DNA of 64,000 nucleotides from Kribbella antibiotica. Its GTDB lineage: Bacteria > Actinomycetota > Actinomycetes > Propionibacteriales > Kribbellaceae. A model generated the notes under the pieces. The model was not told the origin of the DNA and searched no databases. It worked only from the letters and a program-made list of their open reading frames with translations. The first letter of the stretch is position 1. Each line of letters opens with the position of its first letter. Where the stretch lies: positions 106,263-170,262 of the forward strand of contig NZ_SMKX01000001.1 in assembly GCF_004349055.1 (NCBI RefSeq), read 5' to 3'. The position numbers and the translations under genes are program-made. Positions 36,254 to 46,958 of this stretch are shown here, in pieces.

Positions 36254-37363
36254 TCAGAGGCTTGCGAGCACCTCACGCACGGCGTGGATGACCTTGTCCT
36301 GCAGGTCTTCGGACAGCGAGGGGTACATCGGCAGCGAGAAGATCTCGGTCGCCAGCGCCTCGGTGACCGGGAGCGATCCGGCGGCATAACCGAGATGGGC
36401 GAAGCCGGTCATGGTGTGCACCGGCCACGGATAGCTGATGTTCAGCTGGATGTCGTAGGCCTTGAGGCGCTCGATGATGTCGTCGCGCCGGGGATGACGG
36501 ACGACGTACACGTAGTACACGTGGGAGTTGCCCGGGACCGTGCGCGGAAGTTCGAGTCCGGTACCGGCCAGGCCTTCCTCGTAGCGCTGCGCGACCGCCC
36601 AGCGGCCGGCCAGGTAGGTGTCGAGCCGGCCGAGCTTGCGCCGCAGGATCTCGGCCTGCATCTCGTCGAGCCGGCTGTTGTGGGCCGGTGTTTCCAGGGT
36701 GTAGTAGCGCTCGTCCATGCCGTAGTACCGCAGCCGCTGCAGGCGTTTCGCCACGGACTCGTCCGACGTGATGGTCGCGCCGCCGTCGCCGTACGCACCG
36801 AGGACCTTGGTCGGGTAGAAGGAGAACGCCGCCACCTCGCCGGTCGTGCCCGCGATCGTGTCGCCCTGTCGGGCTCCGTGCGCCTGGGCGCAGTCCTCCA
36901 GGATGGACAGCCCGTGCTGGTCGGCGAGCTCCTTCAGGGGTGCCATGTCCACGCACTGTCCGTACAGGTGCACGGGAAGAAGGCACTTGGTGCGTTCGGT
37001 GATCGCGGCGGCCACCTGGCTGGTGTCCATCAGGAAGTCGTCCGCGCGCACGTCGACGAAGACCGGGGTGGCGCCGGTACCGTCGATGGCGACCACGGTC
37101 GGCGCGGCCGTGTTCGACACCGTGATCACCTCGTCACCCGGTCCGACACCCAGCGCCTGCAGACCGAGCTTGATCGCGTTCGTCCCGTTGTCGACGCCGA
37201 CGCAGTACCCCGCCCCGTGGTACGCGGCGAACTCCGTCTCGAAGCCGCGCACACTGGCGCCGAGCACGAGTTGCCCCGAGTTGAAGACCGTCTCGACGGC
37301 GTCCAGGAGGTCCAGCCGCTCGGCCTCGTACTCGGCCCGGTAGTCCCATACGTATGTGGTCAT
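36254..37363 (-). CDS. staI: DegT/DnrJ/EryC1 sugar aminotransferase (StaI-like)
   Basis: This 369-aa PLP enzyme has [28 protein letters not shown] (PLP ring contact) and [15 protein letters not shown] with the Schiff-base Lys. It installs the 3'-amino group on the keto-deoxy sugar nucleotide that becomes the methylamino sugar of staurosporine. Its ATG overlaps the staK stop (ATGA). Confidence 0.92.
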   Translation of the reverse strand: MTTYVWDYRAEYEAERLDLLDAVETVFNSGQLVLGASVRGFETEFAAYHGAGYCVGVDNGTNAIKLGLQALGVGPGDEVITVSNTAAPTVVAIDGTGATPVFVDVRADDFLMDTSQVAAAITERTKCLLPVHLYGQCVDMAPLKELADQHGLSILEDCAQAHGARQGDTIAGTTGEVAAFSFYPTKVLGAYGDGGATITSDESVAKRLQRLRYYGMDERYYTLETPAHNSRLDEMQAEILRRKLGRLDTYLAGRWAVAQRYEEGLAGTGLELPRTVPGNSHVYYVYVVRHPRRDDIIERLKAYDIQLNISYPWPVHTMTGFAHLGYAAGSLPVTEALATEIFSLPMYPSLSEDLQDKVIHAVREVLASL

Positions 37364-38337
37364 CTGCCAGCCTTTTCGTCGTGGACCAGGGCGGCGACAG
37401 TGCGTCGTACCCCGTCGGGAAGCGAGATCTCCGGGCTCCAGCCGGTGACCGACCGGAACGCGGAGGAGTCGATGGTCACGCTCCGAAAGTCCGTCGCGGG
37501 AGCGTGGGACGGCGGTTCCACGGAGACCACGGCGACCGGGCCCCGGCCGGTGAGATCCGACATGGTCCGGGCGACGAGCCGGAAGACGTCGCCGAGTTCG
37601 TCACCGCGGCCGGCGCCGATCAGCCAGTGGCCGCCCACCAGGGAGTCCGGGTGGTCGAGCGCCGCCGCGAAAGCCGCCGCGATGTCGTCGACGTGGACCA
37701 GGTCACGCCGTACGGTGCCGTCGTGCCACATGGTGAGCGTCTGGTCGGCGAGGGCCCGCCGTGCCATCGCGGACAGGAAGCCACGGTCGCCGGCACCGGG
37801 CGTCGCGCTCTCCCCGAACACCGTCGGCAGACGCAGGCTGATCCCGCGGATCCGGCCCTCGGCCGTGGCCTTCTTCAAGAGCTCCTCGGCCGTCAGCTTC
37901 TGCCGGTCGTAGGTGGTCCCGGGCTGGTCCTGTTCGCTGCCATCGAGTGGCTCCCGCGGCGGTACTCCGACCTGGGAGGCGGCTCCGCCGTACAGCACCA
38001 GTGGCGGTACGGCGCCCGACGGCAGTACATCGATGAGGTCGCGCATCACCCCGACGTTCACCAGCTCGGCAGCCGGCTCGTTCTCGGCTGCCCGCCAGCC
38101 GCCGTCCGCGAGCAGCAGGTGGACCACCACATCCGAGCCCGCGACCGCCTCGGTGAGCGCGGCCCGGTCGGTGAGATCGGCGCTCACAACGGTCATCTCG
38201 GCCTCGCCCGGAACGAGTTCGATCGGCCTGCGTGCCACTGCCCGCAGCCGGATCGGGCGATCCGCCAGAGCCCGGGTGACTGCCGAACCGACGAAGCCCG
38301 AGGCGCCCAGTACGGTGACCAACGGCCTGTCCGTCAT
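37360..38337 (-). CDS. staK: NDP-hexose 4-ketoreductase (StaK-like)
   Basis: This 325-aa protein starts at ATG 38337 ([20 protein letters not shown]), in an ATGA overlap with staJ. It has the extended SDR fold with [10 protein letters not shown] (nucleotide binding) and the YDRQK pair of the YxxxK motif ([14 protein letters not shown]). It reduces the C4 keto group of the deoxysugar nucleotide. The frame extends upstream of the ATG but lies inside staJ. Confidence 0.88.
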   Translation of the reverse strand: MTDRPLVTVLGASGFVGSAVTRALADRPIRLRAVARRPIELVPGEAEMTVVSADLTDRAALTEAVAGSDVVVHLLLADGGWRAAENEPAAELVNVGVMRDLIDVLPSGAVPPLVLYGGAASQVGVPPREPLDGSEQDQPGTTYDRQKLTAEELLKKATAEGRIRGISLRLPTVFGESATPGAGDRGFLSAMARRALADQTLTMWHDGTVRRDLVHVDDIAAAFAAALDHPDSLVGGHWLIGAGRGDELGDVFRLVARTMSDLTGRGPVAVVSVEPPSHAPATDFRSVTIDSSAFRSVTGWSPEISLPDGVRRTVAALVHDEKAGR

Positions 38338-39755
38338 CTCACGACCCCTTTCTGGTGGCCGGGCGACGGACGCGCGGCGATGGCGTTGAGACAAGCCAGC
38401 AGGGTGCGGGCCTCCACGTTGATGTAATGCCCGTGCCGGGTGAGAGCGCGGAGCTGGGCGGGGGTGGCCCAGGTGTAGCCGGGGAGCGCCTGGATGTCGT
38501 CGACGTCGACGTCGACTGCGACGTACCGGCTCATCGCGTTCAGGAAGCGCCCACCCTCCTCGGAATGGACTGCCTGGTAACGGATGCGGGACGGAGGAGC
38601 GCTGAGGACGGCGTCGAGAAAAGGCGGGCGGTCCGCTGCCTGCACGTGGGCGTAGTTGCCGGGTGTGCACTGGACGGTCGGGGCCAACTCGACCGTGTCC
38701 AGCAGGCCGCCCTCGGCGCGGGCCTGCACGAGGACGTGGGGCACGCCGTCGAACTCACGGACCAGGAACGCGGTCAGGCCGAGCCCGATGGGTTCGATCA
38801 ACGGCTGCGTCCACCGGACCACTTCGCGATTGCTGCCCCGCACCGAGACGGCGACGACCTTGAAGTACCGGCCGTCCTCGTGCTCGATCGTGGCGGGCCC
38901 CTGCTTCCAGCCGCGCACGGAGGCCAGCGGGATGCGATGGGAGCGGATGTCGCGACCGGAGCGCTCGCCGGTGAACCAGGACAGCAGTTGGGTGTCGGAG
39001 TGCAGTGCGCTCGGTGCCGTGTCGCCGTACGGGATGCAGGACAGCACCGTCCTGGCGTTCATGTTGACCAGGTTGTCCTCGTGCAGCAGTTCGGCGATCT
39101 GGCCGAGGGTGAGCCAGCGGAGGTCGTCCGAGGCGGGGACGTCGTCGAAGGTCTCGACGATCATGTTGCGGTTGGACTTGCGGAAGAACCAGGAGCCCTG
39201 CTCCGACTGGAGAACGTCGACGATGACCCGGTCGCGATCGGGCCGGACGAAGTAGTCGATCAGCTTCACGGCCGTGCCGCCGTGGGCCTTGGTGTAGTTG
39301 CTGCGGGTGGCCTGCACGGTCGGTGAGAGCTGCAGCAGGTTCGGGTTGCCCGGCTCCATCTTCGCCTGCATCAGGAAGTGCAGTACCCCGTCGAACTCCT
39401 TGCCCAGGATGCCGAGGATGCCCACTTCGGGCTGCCGGATGACCGGCTGCTGCCAGTCCCGGCGCGGATGGGGGCCGAGCGGGATGTCGTGTTCCACCAC
39501 GTGCATTCCCTCGACCGTGAAGAACTGCCCGCTGCTGTGCACGAGATTGCCCGTGCCGCCCTCGAAGCTCCACTCCTTCAGCTCCTCGAACGGGATCCGC
39601 GCCACGTCGAAGTCGTTGGCCAGCCGGCGTTCGGCCAGCCAGGCCTGGACGTCCTCGGTCCGGATGTGCGCCCCGCGAACGGTCGCGGCCGACAGGGCGA
39701 GCCGGTCGGCCTGGGCGTGATCCTCACGGGGCCGGACTGCGGTGGGCGACGACAT
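38334..39755 (-). CDS. staJ: NDP-hexose 2,3-dehydratase (StaJ-like)
   Basis: This 473-aa protein starts at ATG 39755, overlapping the staMA stop (TGATG). It is an internally duplicated TylX3/EvaA-type 2,3-dehydratase: two halves each carry the pattern W(Q/F)xPxIxxxEVG/GLT - FDGVxHxLxQAxxExGxxxxxELxPTVQxTxxN (LLQLSPTVQATRSNY and TVELAPTVQCTPGNY). It removes the C2 hydroxyl in deoxysugar biosynthesis. Confidence 0.9.
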   Translation of the reverse strand: MSSPTAVRPREDHAQADRLALSAATVRGAHIRTEDVQAWLAERRLANDFDVARIPFEELKEWSFEGGTGNLVHSSGQFFTVEGMHVVEHDIPLGPHPRRDWQQPVIRQPEVGILGILGKEFDGVLHFLMQAKMEPGNPNLLQLSPTVQATRSNYTKAHGGTAVKLIDYFVRPDRDRVIVDVLQSEQGSWFFRKSNRNMIVETFDDVPASDDLRWLTLGQIAELLHEDNLVNMNARTVLSCIPYGDTAPSALHSDTQLLSWFTGERSGRDIRSHRIPLASVRGWKQGPATIEHEDGRYFKVVAVSVRGSNREVVRWTQPLIEPIGLGLTAFLVREFDGVPHVLVQARAEGGLLDTVELAPTVQCTPGNYAHVQAADRPPFLDAVLSAPPSRIRYQAVHSEEGGRFLNAMSRYVAVDVDVDDIQALPGYTWATPAQLRALTRHGHYINVEARTLLACLNAIAARPSPGHQKGVVR

Positions 39756-40573
39756 CAGGTCCGCCGCGCCGTGATCAGCACGTAGCCGGCTTGCGGGTGC
39801 TGCCCGTACGCCGCCATCAGCTCGGCCGCCGCGGTCATCTGCTCCGCCGCGGGACCTTCGAGCGCAGCGGCGATTCCCCGGAAAGCGGCCGAAGCGTGAC
39901 CGTAACTGGGACGGACCTGCTCGCTGATGTCCGTCAGCTCCAGCAGCTCCCAGCCTGCTTCGGCCAGGAAGGCGCGATGCTCGTCGGGTGTGTTGATCCT
40001 GGCGATCTCGTAGACGTCCAGCATGCCGTCCAGCAAGGCTTTGTCCTCGCCGGTGAATGGTTGCCGTTGGCATTGATCGGCGATGACCAGCAGTCCGCCG
40101 GGGCGGACGGTGCGATGGATCTCCGTCAGCGCGGCGACCTGATCGGCGATGTGCAGCAGGGATTCGATCGCGAAGGCCCCGTCGAACGAACCGTCTTCGA
40201 AGGGCAGCCCCAGCACATCCCCGAACTGGAAGGAGACCCGATCGTTGCCTTCCGCCCGCTCCGCGGCCGTCGCGACCTGCTGCGCGCTGACGGTCACACC
40301 GGTGACGCGCACGTCGTACGCTTCCGCGACGCGCAGCGCCGGGACGCCGATACCGCAGCCCACGTCCAGCAGGTGCTGCCCTGACTGGAGGGTGAGCTGC
40401 CCGGCGACGAGATCGGTGAGGCGGTCGGTGGCCTCGGTGATCGGGACGTCGAGGTCGTCGTCCCAGTACCCGACGTGAATATTGCCGCCCATGGCATCCG
40501 CCGCGCCGGCATCGCCGAACTGGTCGTAGGTCTCACCGACGGCGTCTGAGGTGGTACCGGACTGCTGCGTCAT
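39755..40573 (-). CDS. staMA: SAM-dependent methyltransferase (StaMA-like; RebM family)
   Basis: This 272-aa protein starts at ATG 40573 in an ATGA overlap with staP. SAM motifs: [40 protein letters not shown] and [11 protein letters not shown]. It ends [11 protein letters not shown], very like RebM. Position between staP and staJ matches staMA (3'-N-methyltransferase in staurosporine). Its C-terminus is, however, the more RebM-like of the two copies, and RebM is an O-methyltransferase, so which copy does N and which O is open. Confidence 0.85.
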   Translation of the reverse strand: MTQQSGTTSDAVGETYDQFGDAGAADAMGGNIHVGYWDDDLDVPITEATDRLTDLVAGQLTLQSGQHLLDVGCGIGVPALRVAEAYDVRVTGVTVSAQQVATAAERAEGNDRVSFQFGDVLGLPFEDGSFDGAFAIESLLHIADQVAALTEIHRTVRPGGLLVIADQCQRQPFTGEDKALLDGMLDVYEIARINTPDEHRAFLAEAGWELLELTDISEQVRPSYGHASAAFRGIAAALEGPAAEQMTAAAELMAAYGQHPQAGYVLITARRT

Positions 40574-41841
40574 GATTGCCTTCCTTCGGTGCGGTCGGAC
40601 AGGGTGAGAACGAGGCGGGCCGGCCCGTGGAAGACCATGTCGTCGGCGTACTCGACCTGTTGATCGCCACCACCCAGACCAGGGATGCCGTGCAGCAGGG
40701 CGCTGAGGCCGATCTCGGCTTCGGCGCGGGCCAGCGTCGCGCCGAGGCAGTAGTGGATGCCCAGCCCGAAGCCAAGCTGACGGTCCGCAGGACGGTGGAT
40801 GTCCAGTACGTCGGGTTGCGGGAAGCGCGCTGGGTCCCGGTTCGCCGAGCCCAGCAAGGCGACCACGCGGCTGCCGCGAGGCACCTCGCAATCACCGAGG
40901 AGGCTGTCCTGGTACGCCCACCGCGTCACCGCCTGCACCGGCGCGTCGTACCGCAGGAACTCCTCGGCCGCCGCGGGCATCAGTTCGGGTGCGCCGCGCA
41001 GTTCGTCGAGGACCAATGGGTGGGCGCGCAAAGCCAGCACCGCCTTGGCCAGCAGGTTGGTGGTGGTCTCGTGCCCGGCGGTGAGGAGGTGGACACAGGT
41101 GCCCACGATCCCGTCCACACTCAGTGGCGCACCACCGTCCCGGGCCCGGATGAGGAGCGTCAGCAGGTCTTCGCGAGCATCCCCGCGCCGCTGGTCCACC
41201 TCCCGCCGGAAGTACCTGGTGAACTCCTGGGCGGCTGCCTCGGCCCGCGCGTACCCGTTCGCGCCTTGGCGAGCTCGGGTCGTGCTGGCTTCTTGGAGGG
41301 CCACCGCGTTGGCGCGCAGCCATTCCTGGTCCTCCGCCGGAATGCCGAGCAGCTCGGAGATGACGAGGATGGGGAACGGCGCCGCGAAACCCTCGACAAG
41401 GTCGGCCTGCCGGCGCTGCCCGAGCCGGGCGACGAGCTCGTCCGCGAGCTGCCTGATGCGAGGCCGCAGCCCGGCCACCACCGACGGAGAGAACTCGGCG
41501 TTGAGCTGGGAGCGCAGCTCGGTGTGGCGCGGCGGGTCCATGAAGACCAGCCAGTTCCCGATGATGGACCGCAGGGCCTGCTGTTCGGCGGGAATCGGGC
41601 CGGACACCGCGGTGGCGTCACCCGAGGCCACCGCGGAATCCCGGCCGAACAGTCGGTTGGACAGCACCCGGACGACCTCTTCGTAGGAGAACACGAAGAA
41701 CGTGTCCGGCCCGCCCGTGCCTGATGCCTCGCGATGCACCGGCGCGACCTCCCGGTAGCGCTGGTACACCGGGTAGGGGTTGGCGATGTCCGTCTTGTCC
41801 CAGCCCTTCAAGTCGAACCGCGGCAGCGTCGCGGATGACAT
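40570..41841 (-). CDS. staP: Cytochrome P450, chromopyrrolic acid oxidase (StaP-like)
   Basis: This 423-aa P450 starts at ATG 41841 ([20 protein letters not shown]) after AAGGAG. I-helix GHETTTN, K-helix [11 protein letters not shown], and heme ligand Cys365 in [17 protein letters not shown]. StaP/RebP carries out the intramolecular aryl-aryl coupling of chromopyrrolic acid, which StaC or RebC then steers to the final aglycone. Position directly after staD and before staMA is as in the known cluster. A stand-alone redox partner is not encoded nearby. Confidence 0.9.
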   Translation of the reverse strand: MSSATLPRFDLKGWDKTDIANPYPVYQRYREVAPVHREASGTGGPDTFFVFSYEEVVRVLSNRLFGRDSAVASGDATAVSGPIPAEQQALRSIIGNWLVFMDPPRHTELRSQLNAEFSPSVVAGLRPRIRQLADELVARLGQRRQADLVEGFAAPFPILVISELLGIPAEDQEWLRANAVALQEASTTRARQGANGYARAEAAAQEFTRYFRREVDQRRGDAREDLLTLLIRARDGGAPLSVDGIVGTCVHLLTAGHETTTNLLAKAVLALRAHPLVLDELRGAPELMPAAAEEFLRYDAPVQAVTRWAYQDSLLGDCEVPRGSRVVALLGSANRDPARFPQPDVLDIHRPADRQLGFGLGIHYCLGATLARAEAEIGLSALLHGIPGLGGGDQQVEYADDMVFHGPARLVLTLSDRTEGRQS

Positions 41842-41903
41842 GCGGTCTCCTTCGGTCGGCAGTGTGGGGTTCGTGTCTCGCCGGACGGGTTCAGTCGGAC
41901 GGG

Positions 41904-44900
41904 TCAGTCGGGCGGCGGCCGGAACTGGTCGGCGTAGAACGCGGCCATCTCGCCCACCCGGGCGGGCACCAGCGGGCATTTGCCGCAGGCCGCCGCGAGG
42001 TGGTCCAGGCGCAATGCGATGGCGCGCCTGGCCACGTCCGGACGGGCGATGGCCGCGGGGACCTCGGTCAGCTCGAAGGACGGTCCGGCCGTCGTACCGC
42101 GTCGTCCCGAGGGCATGGTGACCAGCAGCTCCGCCAGCGGGCGCATCACCCCGGTCATCATGTCGATCGCGGCGTTCATCAGGGCGGACCGCCGCAGACT
42201 CGCGTCCGGACTCTCGCCGAAGTGCTGGACCATCAGCTGCAACGCCAGGAAGTAGCCGTGGTTGAACAGCTCCATGACCTCCCGGGCGTCAGGATCGCTG
42301 ACCGTCGCCATCGCGGCGTTTCCCTGCCCGAGGGTCGGATTGCGGACGACGGGATAGGCCGGACTCCAGCGTTCGCCGCCAGGCCGCGGGGCCGGTGCGG
42401 TGCGGAGCAGCTCGCCGATCCGCAGGAACGACGCGTAGTGCGAGTCCTCGGCGGCCTCCGGGTCGAGCACCCCGCCCTCGCCCTGCTCGGTGATGATGTC
42501 GATCGCGAACAACGCGCTGGAGAGGTCGTCGACTTCGAGCTGGTAGTCGGGGTGGTGCCGGTTGACCGACTCCCGCAGGAAGAGGTGGTGCTCTCCGCCG
42601 CCCCGGCCCTTCGCCACCAAGAAGAGCTCCGGGACGCGGTGCAGGCCTTCCCGGATATCGCCGTACAGCTCACTCAACGAGGCATAGGGATGATCGTCCT
42701 GGTACGTCGTCGCCGCGTCACCTCGCCGTACGTCGCCGACGAGGTCGTCCGGCCGCTCGATCAGCGTGAACCGCTCGATACTGCCCGGGCTCAACTTCTC
42801 CAGGGAGAAGTCCAGCGGCACCGGCAGCTCGTGGTTGATGGTGCCGAAGTCGACCCGCGGGACGTGGAAGGGCTCGCCCATCGCGGTCAGGATGTTGTTG
42901 ACCAGGAGGTAGTGGATCATCTCCTCGCGGGCGATGTTCAGCAGCATGCTGCGGATGCCCTCGTCGAGGGTCTCGCCGCCGTCGCCGCAGGCAAGCTGGA
43001 GCTGCTCGGACGTCCAGATGCCCCGCCGGACGTACTCCAGACCGGCGCCGTGCGTGGGGACCGAATAGGCCGCGTAGAGGTACTGCAGCATGACCGCCAG
43101 TTCGACCGTGGCGGCCTCACGCAGTACCTGAACCAGTTGGCCGCGGGTGGTGATCCGGTTGCTTCGCCGGGCGGCTGCCGGCACCGTCAGCAGAACCTCG
43201 TCCGGTACCTGCTGGGCCCGCAGGTACTTCAGCAGGAGCTGCGCCTTGGGCTCGGAAAGGTCCCGCGTCGGCGGCATGTAATAGGTCTTCGCCTTGTTCC
43301 GCGGATCGCACATCTGCCAGATCAGCTTCGCGTAGGTCTCCACCTTGCACCGGTCCGCCAGGCTGAAGACCTCCGCCTTCATGAACGAGTACAGGTGCTC
43401 GTAGAACGCGAAGATCTCCTGGTAGACAAGGTCGAACGTCACCTCGTCCTGGCTGATCCCGGCCAGTCGCCAGTCGTCCGGAAGCACCCGGACCGACAGG
43501 TACCCGGCGCCGGACCAGTAGCCGAGCGCGTCGTCTTCGTCGTACCCGATGGCCGCTGAGCCGGCCAGGTCCACGTCGCACGGCAGGTCTTCGGCGCCGG
43601 TGGACAGCAGGACGCGCGTCGTACCGGCTGCCGCGCCGCGCAGGGTGAACCACCCGCGGCCCGCGTCATCCGTGGTCAGGTCACAGGCGTTCGACCAGTT
43701 GCCCTGCCGATCCGTGCGCAGCCCGACGATGTCGACGTCGGAACACCGCGCCTCGGGCGAGCTCGCAGCCGGGTCGCGTGGGATCGCTCGAAGATTGAAG
43801 AACTGCCGTACGCCGATCCGGCCGACCGCGCCGGGACGACCCCGCACGAAAGACCGCACGAGTACGTCGACATCGTGGTCCCCGTCACTCGGGTCTCGCG
43901 GATGCTCCAGCAAGAGGCACGCGTCATCGACCTGAACGTTGAGCTCCTTCTCGCGAAGCTGCGTCACCGGGCCATCGGCGCCGATCGCCACCAGGCGCAG
44001 AGCCTCGTCGGCAGCGGCGTTCGCCGGGATCTCGCTGGGGACGGTCACGAGGCCACCGGTCAGAACGAATCGCTCTCCGAGGTACGCCTCCCGGGCCACC
44101 CGGGCCACGAGCCGGTCGCTGTCGGCCGTCCGCAGTTCGAGATCGCCTACGTCGACTGGTTCAGTACCGGCCGAGGGCACCGCGGTGATCATGTTGAGGG
44201 TGACGTGGTCGTCGGTCAGCTCGACGGAGATGTTGTGTAAACCACCGGTTGTGCGGCTGTCCGGGACGAGCAAGCGGCCCGCCGGGTAGGTCCGCAGCTC
44301 GTTTGGTCGCCAGGGTGCAATGGTCCCGTGCAGCTGCCACTGGCTCCGCTGGTCAGGTGCTTGTGGAGCGGCCAGATGGCTGAGCGCGAACTGGACGACC
44401 AAGCCGCCGGCCCCAATGGAGGCCACCGCGGCCTGGAGTTGCTGCACGGCCGGGGAAGCAGTTGCCCCGTCGAGCCAAGTCAGTTCGTCGTCCTCCGTGA
44501 CGACGAACTGGTAGACCACAGACCGGCCCAGCCGCTTGGCCAGCCAGTGATCGCCGAGGTCGCCGCCGTGACCGGCGTTGTGCCACCTCGGGGGATGGAG
44601 ACCGTTGACGGCTCCGGTGGCCATGGACCCGATGTCGTGGGAGCGGCCGTCGCGCCCGAAGCAGAACTGTCCGACCATCAACGCCGTGGTCCAGTCGGAG
44701 GACGGATCGACGTCGAAGACCCGAGCCCGGTTGACCGTGGTGGCGAGGTACTCGTTGTAGTGCCCCCACATGTCCACACTGCGCCCGACCACCGGGTCCA
44801 CGGTGTCGATCTCACCCGCGCGGCCCTCGACACCGATGATCCGCGCATCGATCGCGAAGTGGCCATTGCCGGCGAAGTCCTCGCCCTTGGCCGCGCTGAA

Positions 44901-45122
44901 CGCTCCGTCAGGGGCGGGCCTGCCCGTGCTGTCGTACGTCGGTCCCAGTTGGTCGAGGTAGTCGTGGTACTCGCTGGGCGGGCGATGGACGGGGAAGGGC
45001 TGTCCGTCCTCGGTGAGGGCCGTGTTCGTTGCCAGATCGACCAGACCGCTGCGTGGGCCGGTGGGCAGGTGTGTCATCGCCCCTCCGCGGAAGTGCAGCC
45101 GGGGCAGGTCAAAAACGCTCAT
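41904..45122 (-). CDS. staD: Chromopyrrolic acid synthase (StaD/RebD/VioB family)
   Basis: This 1,072-aa protein starts at ATG 45122 ([20 protein letters not shown]), in an ATGA overlap with staO. The N-terminal half is the beta-rich region of VioB/RebD. The central part (about 660-800) is a ferritin-like, metal-binding iminophenylpyruvate-dimer-synthase domain with [18 protein letters not shown] and [20 protein letters not shown], which carry Glu and His ligands. It joins two molecules of indole-3-pyruvate imine to chromopyrrolic acid. Length matches StaD (RebD and VioB are about 1,000 aa). Confidence 0.95.
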   Translation of the reverse strand: MSVFDLPRLHFRGGAMTHLPTGPRSGLVDLATNTALTEDGQPFPVHRPPSEYHDYLDQLGPTYDSTGRPAPDGAFSAAKGEDFAGNGHFAIDARIIGVEGRAGEIDTVDPVVGRSVDMWGHYNEYLATTVNRARVFDVDPSSDWTTALMVGQFCFGRDGRSHDIGSMATGAVNGLHPPRWHNAGHGGDLGDHWLAKRLGRSVVYQFVVTEDDELTWLDGATASPAVQQLQAAVASIGAGGLVVQFALSHLAAPQAPDQRSQWQLHGTIAPWRPNELRTYPAGRLLVPDSRTTGGLHNISVELTDDHVTLNMITAVPSAGTEPVDVGDLELRTADSDRLVARVAREAYLGERFVLTGGLVTVPSEIPANAAADEALRLVAIGADGPVTQLREKELNVQVDDACLLLEHPRDPSDGDHDVDVLVRSFVRGRPGAVGRIGVRQFFNLRAIPRDPAASSPEARCSDVDIVGLRTDRQGNWSNACDLTTDDAGRGWFTLRGAAAGTTRVLLSTGAEDLPCDVDLAGSAAIGYDEDDALGYWSGAGYLSVRVLPDDWRLAGISQDEVTFDLVYQEIFAFYEHLYSFMKAEVFSLADRCKVETYAKLIWQMCDPRNKAKTYYMPPTRDLSEPKAQLLLKYLRAQQVPDEVLLTVPAAARRSNRITTRGQLVQVLREAATVELAVMLQYLYAAYSVPTHGAGLEYVRRGIWTSEQLQLACGDGGETLDEGIRSMLLNIAREEMIHYLLVNNILTAMGEPFHVPRVDFGTINHELPVPLDFSLEKLSPGSIERFTLIERPDDLVGDVRRGDAATTYQDDHPYASLSELYGDIREGLHRVPELFLVAKGRGGGEHHLFLRESVNRHHPDYQLEVDDLSSALFAIDIITEQGEGGVLDPEAAEDSHYASFLRIGELLRTAPAPRPGGERWSPAYPVVRNPTLGQGNAAMATVSDPDAREVMELFNHGYFLALQLMVQHFGESPDASLRRSALMNAAIDMMTGVMRPLAELLVTMPSGRRGTTAGPSFELTEVPAAIARPDVARRAIALRLDHLAAACGKCPLVPARVGEMAAFYADQFRPPPD

Positions 45123-46654
45123 GCCGACTTGTCCGCGCGGCTCAGTTTCTCCGAACGACTCAGCCGGGCGGTGGCGAAGACGTGGCTCGCACGCGGCTCG
45201 TACCACTCGATCTCGTGCGCGGCGTCGATCGCCGACTCGATCGCGCCCTCGATCCAGGCAGGCTTCGAAGAGCAGTGCTCACCGGCGAAGAAGAGCCCGC
45301 GCTGCGGCCGGGTCGCCTCCCGCCGCTCGGCCTCGCGGAGGGCGGCTTCCTGCCCCCAGCGGATCGTGGCCGCACCCGAGGACCAGCGGTGCGAACCCCA
45401 GGCCCGGCCCGCCATCCCCAGGATCATGCCCGGGCGGCGCAGTTCGGGATGCATCTCGCTCAGTTCCCTGGCAATGACCGCGTTCCGTTCCGCATCGCTC
45501 AGCCGGCTGAGCTCGTCGGCGTCCGGCCCGATGCTGTAGCTGGCCAGCAGCACCGCACCGTGCGCCGGATCGCCGTCAGCGGGCGGGTAGTAGGTCTGGC
45601 GCACGTGCCCGCCGGTGAAGGAGGCGCCGCCGGTGATCCCGTCCTTCTCCCAGAAGGCCTCTCGGCAGTGGAAGGCGACCTTCGTCGCCGGCCAGTACTC
45701 CGTCTTGTGGACGATGTCCAGCTTGTCGTCGTCGAAGCCGGTCAGCCGCATCTTCCTGAGCACGGTGAACGGAACGGTGCAGACCACGTAGTCGCAGGTC
45801 TTGCTGAAGGTCCTGATGCCCTGGCGCACCCGCAGATGGACCGCGTCGTCCCGTACGTCGATCGCCACCACCTCCTGGGCGGTGGTGATCTTTCCCCGGA
45901 TCCGCGAGGCGAGCCGCCGCGGCAGCGCGTCCATCCCGTTCCGCAGCCGCACGATGGTGGAGCTGGTCTCGTCCAGCACGTCGTCCAGGAAACGCTCCAG
46001 GCGGGGCGGGCAGAACGACCGCACCTGGGGATGGTCGGCGAAGAAGGCGTGCAGGTCGATCCGGTTCCCCTCGGCGCCGCAGCGGTACGGCGTCAGGTCG
46101 ATGTGGTCGACGAGGGCGAGCAACTGCACGTCGATCTCGTTGTGCACGCCGTTGTAGAACTGCCGGGGGGCGATGGCCCTGATGCTGGCATCCAGCCAGG
46201 CGCCGAACAGCAGGGTGTTCGGCCGGTACTGCCGGTTCGGCAGCCCGGCGGCGAACTCCTTGACCAGGGTCTCGTGGGCGTCGCGGACCCGGAGGTACCC
46301 CGACGCGGTGGGCAGGTAGGCGGCATCGTCGGAGAACAGGGTCCGGAACTCGCGGACCTGGTTCTGCAGGCCGAGTTCGGCGATGTAGTGCATGGTCAAC
46401 CGGTGGCCGGCCGGGATCCGCATCGCACCGAGCTCGGCGAACGGGCCGATGGAGCCGTCGCGGCCGGGAAAGCGATGGGTCCGGATCCGGCCGCCGATAT
46501 CGCGACTCGCTTCGATCACCTCGACCTCGTGCCCGAGGCGCTCCAGCTCATAGGCCGCCACCAGACCGGCGATGCCGGCACCGATGACGGTGATCTTCTT
46601 CGGTCCACCGGTGGCGCCGATCATCTCGTCGATTCCCCGCGAGGTTGCGGTCAC
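45119..46654 (-). CDS. staO: L-tryptophan oxidase (StaO/RebO family flavin amine oxidase)
   Basis: This 511-aa protein starts at GTG 46654, 6 nt after GGAGGA; longer frames run into the divergent promoter region. FAD-binding KITVIGAGIAGLVAAYELER, the GG-doublet SRDIGGRIRTHRF, and C-terminal FFAGEHCSSKPAWIEGAIES are as in the L-amino-acid oxidase/monoamine oxidase family. It converts L-tryptophan to the indole-3-pyruvate imine used by StaD. It heads the ten-gene operon staO-D-P-MA-J-K-I-E-MB-C, and is divergent from staG. Confidence 0.93.
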   Translation of the reverse strand: MTATSRGIDEMIGATGGPKKITVIGAGIAGLVAAYELERLGHEVEVIEASRDIGGRIRTHRFPGRDGSIGPFAELGAMRIPAGHRLTMHYIAELGLQNQVREFRTLFSDDAAYLPTASGYLRVRDAHETLVKEFAAGLPNRQYRPNTLLFGAWLDASIRAIAPRQFYNGVHNEIDVQLLALVDHIDLTPYRCGAEGNRIDLHAFFADHPQVRSFCPPRLERFLDDVLDETSSTIVRLRNGMDALPRRLASRIRGKITTAQEVVAIDVRDDAVHLRVRQGIRTFSKTCDYVVCTVPFTVLRKMRLTGFDDDKLDIVHKTEYWPATKVAFHCREAFWEKDGITGGASFTGGHVRQTYYPPADGDPAHGAVLLASYSIGPDADELSRLSDAERNAVIARELSEMHPELRRPGMILGMAGRAWGSHRWSSGAATIRWGQEAALREAERREATRPQRGLFFAGEHCSSKPAWIEGAIESAIDAAHEIEWYEPRASHVFATARLSRSEKLSRADKSA

Positions 46655-46958
46655 AGGTTTTCCTCCAGTGCGCGATGTCCGAGGGCGGGGGCCAGGTCCT
46701 GGATGAACCCGGCCGAGGTGCGTGCCGGGATCGCTTGCGTCCATTGTTTGCTCCGTGAGAGCGCGTTCATATCGCGCGGCGGACCCCGGCACGGATGGTT
46801 TGACCGGTGCTCCGCCGAGGCGATCGGGGAGCTTGACGGCGCCATCCTGCGCGAACGCGCGGGGTTTGCCGCGCGTGCGGGTCCGGGCCGCGGAGTGCGG
46901 CAATGCTGGCGGGCGTGGCTGGACCGCTGGACCCACTGAGACCACCACGGAGGCGACG
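46655..46958. promoter_or_regulatory. Divergent staO/staG promoter region
   Basis: The 304 bp between staO and staG hold no supportable gene and must drive both arms of the cluster. An inverted repeat TTGCCGC...GCGGCAA (46866-46872 and 46897-46903) lies about 55 bp before staG and is a candidate site for the LAL regulator StaR. I could not identify clear -35/-10 boxes. Confidence 0.45.

Noticed and set aside
35864..37912. 682-aa plus-strand open frame
   Set aside because: It is antisense to staE, staI and staK, whose motifs and overlaps are clear.
45029..46939. 636-aa plus-strand open frame
   Set aside because: It is antisense to staO. The FAD motifs and RebO-like sequence are on the minus strand.
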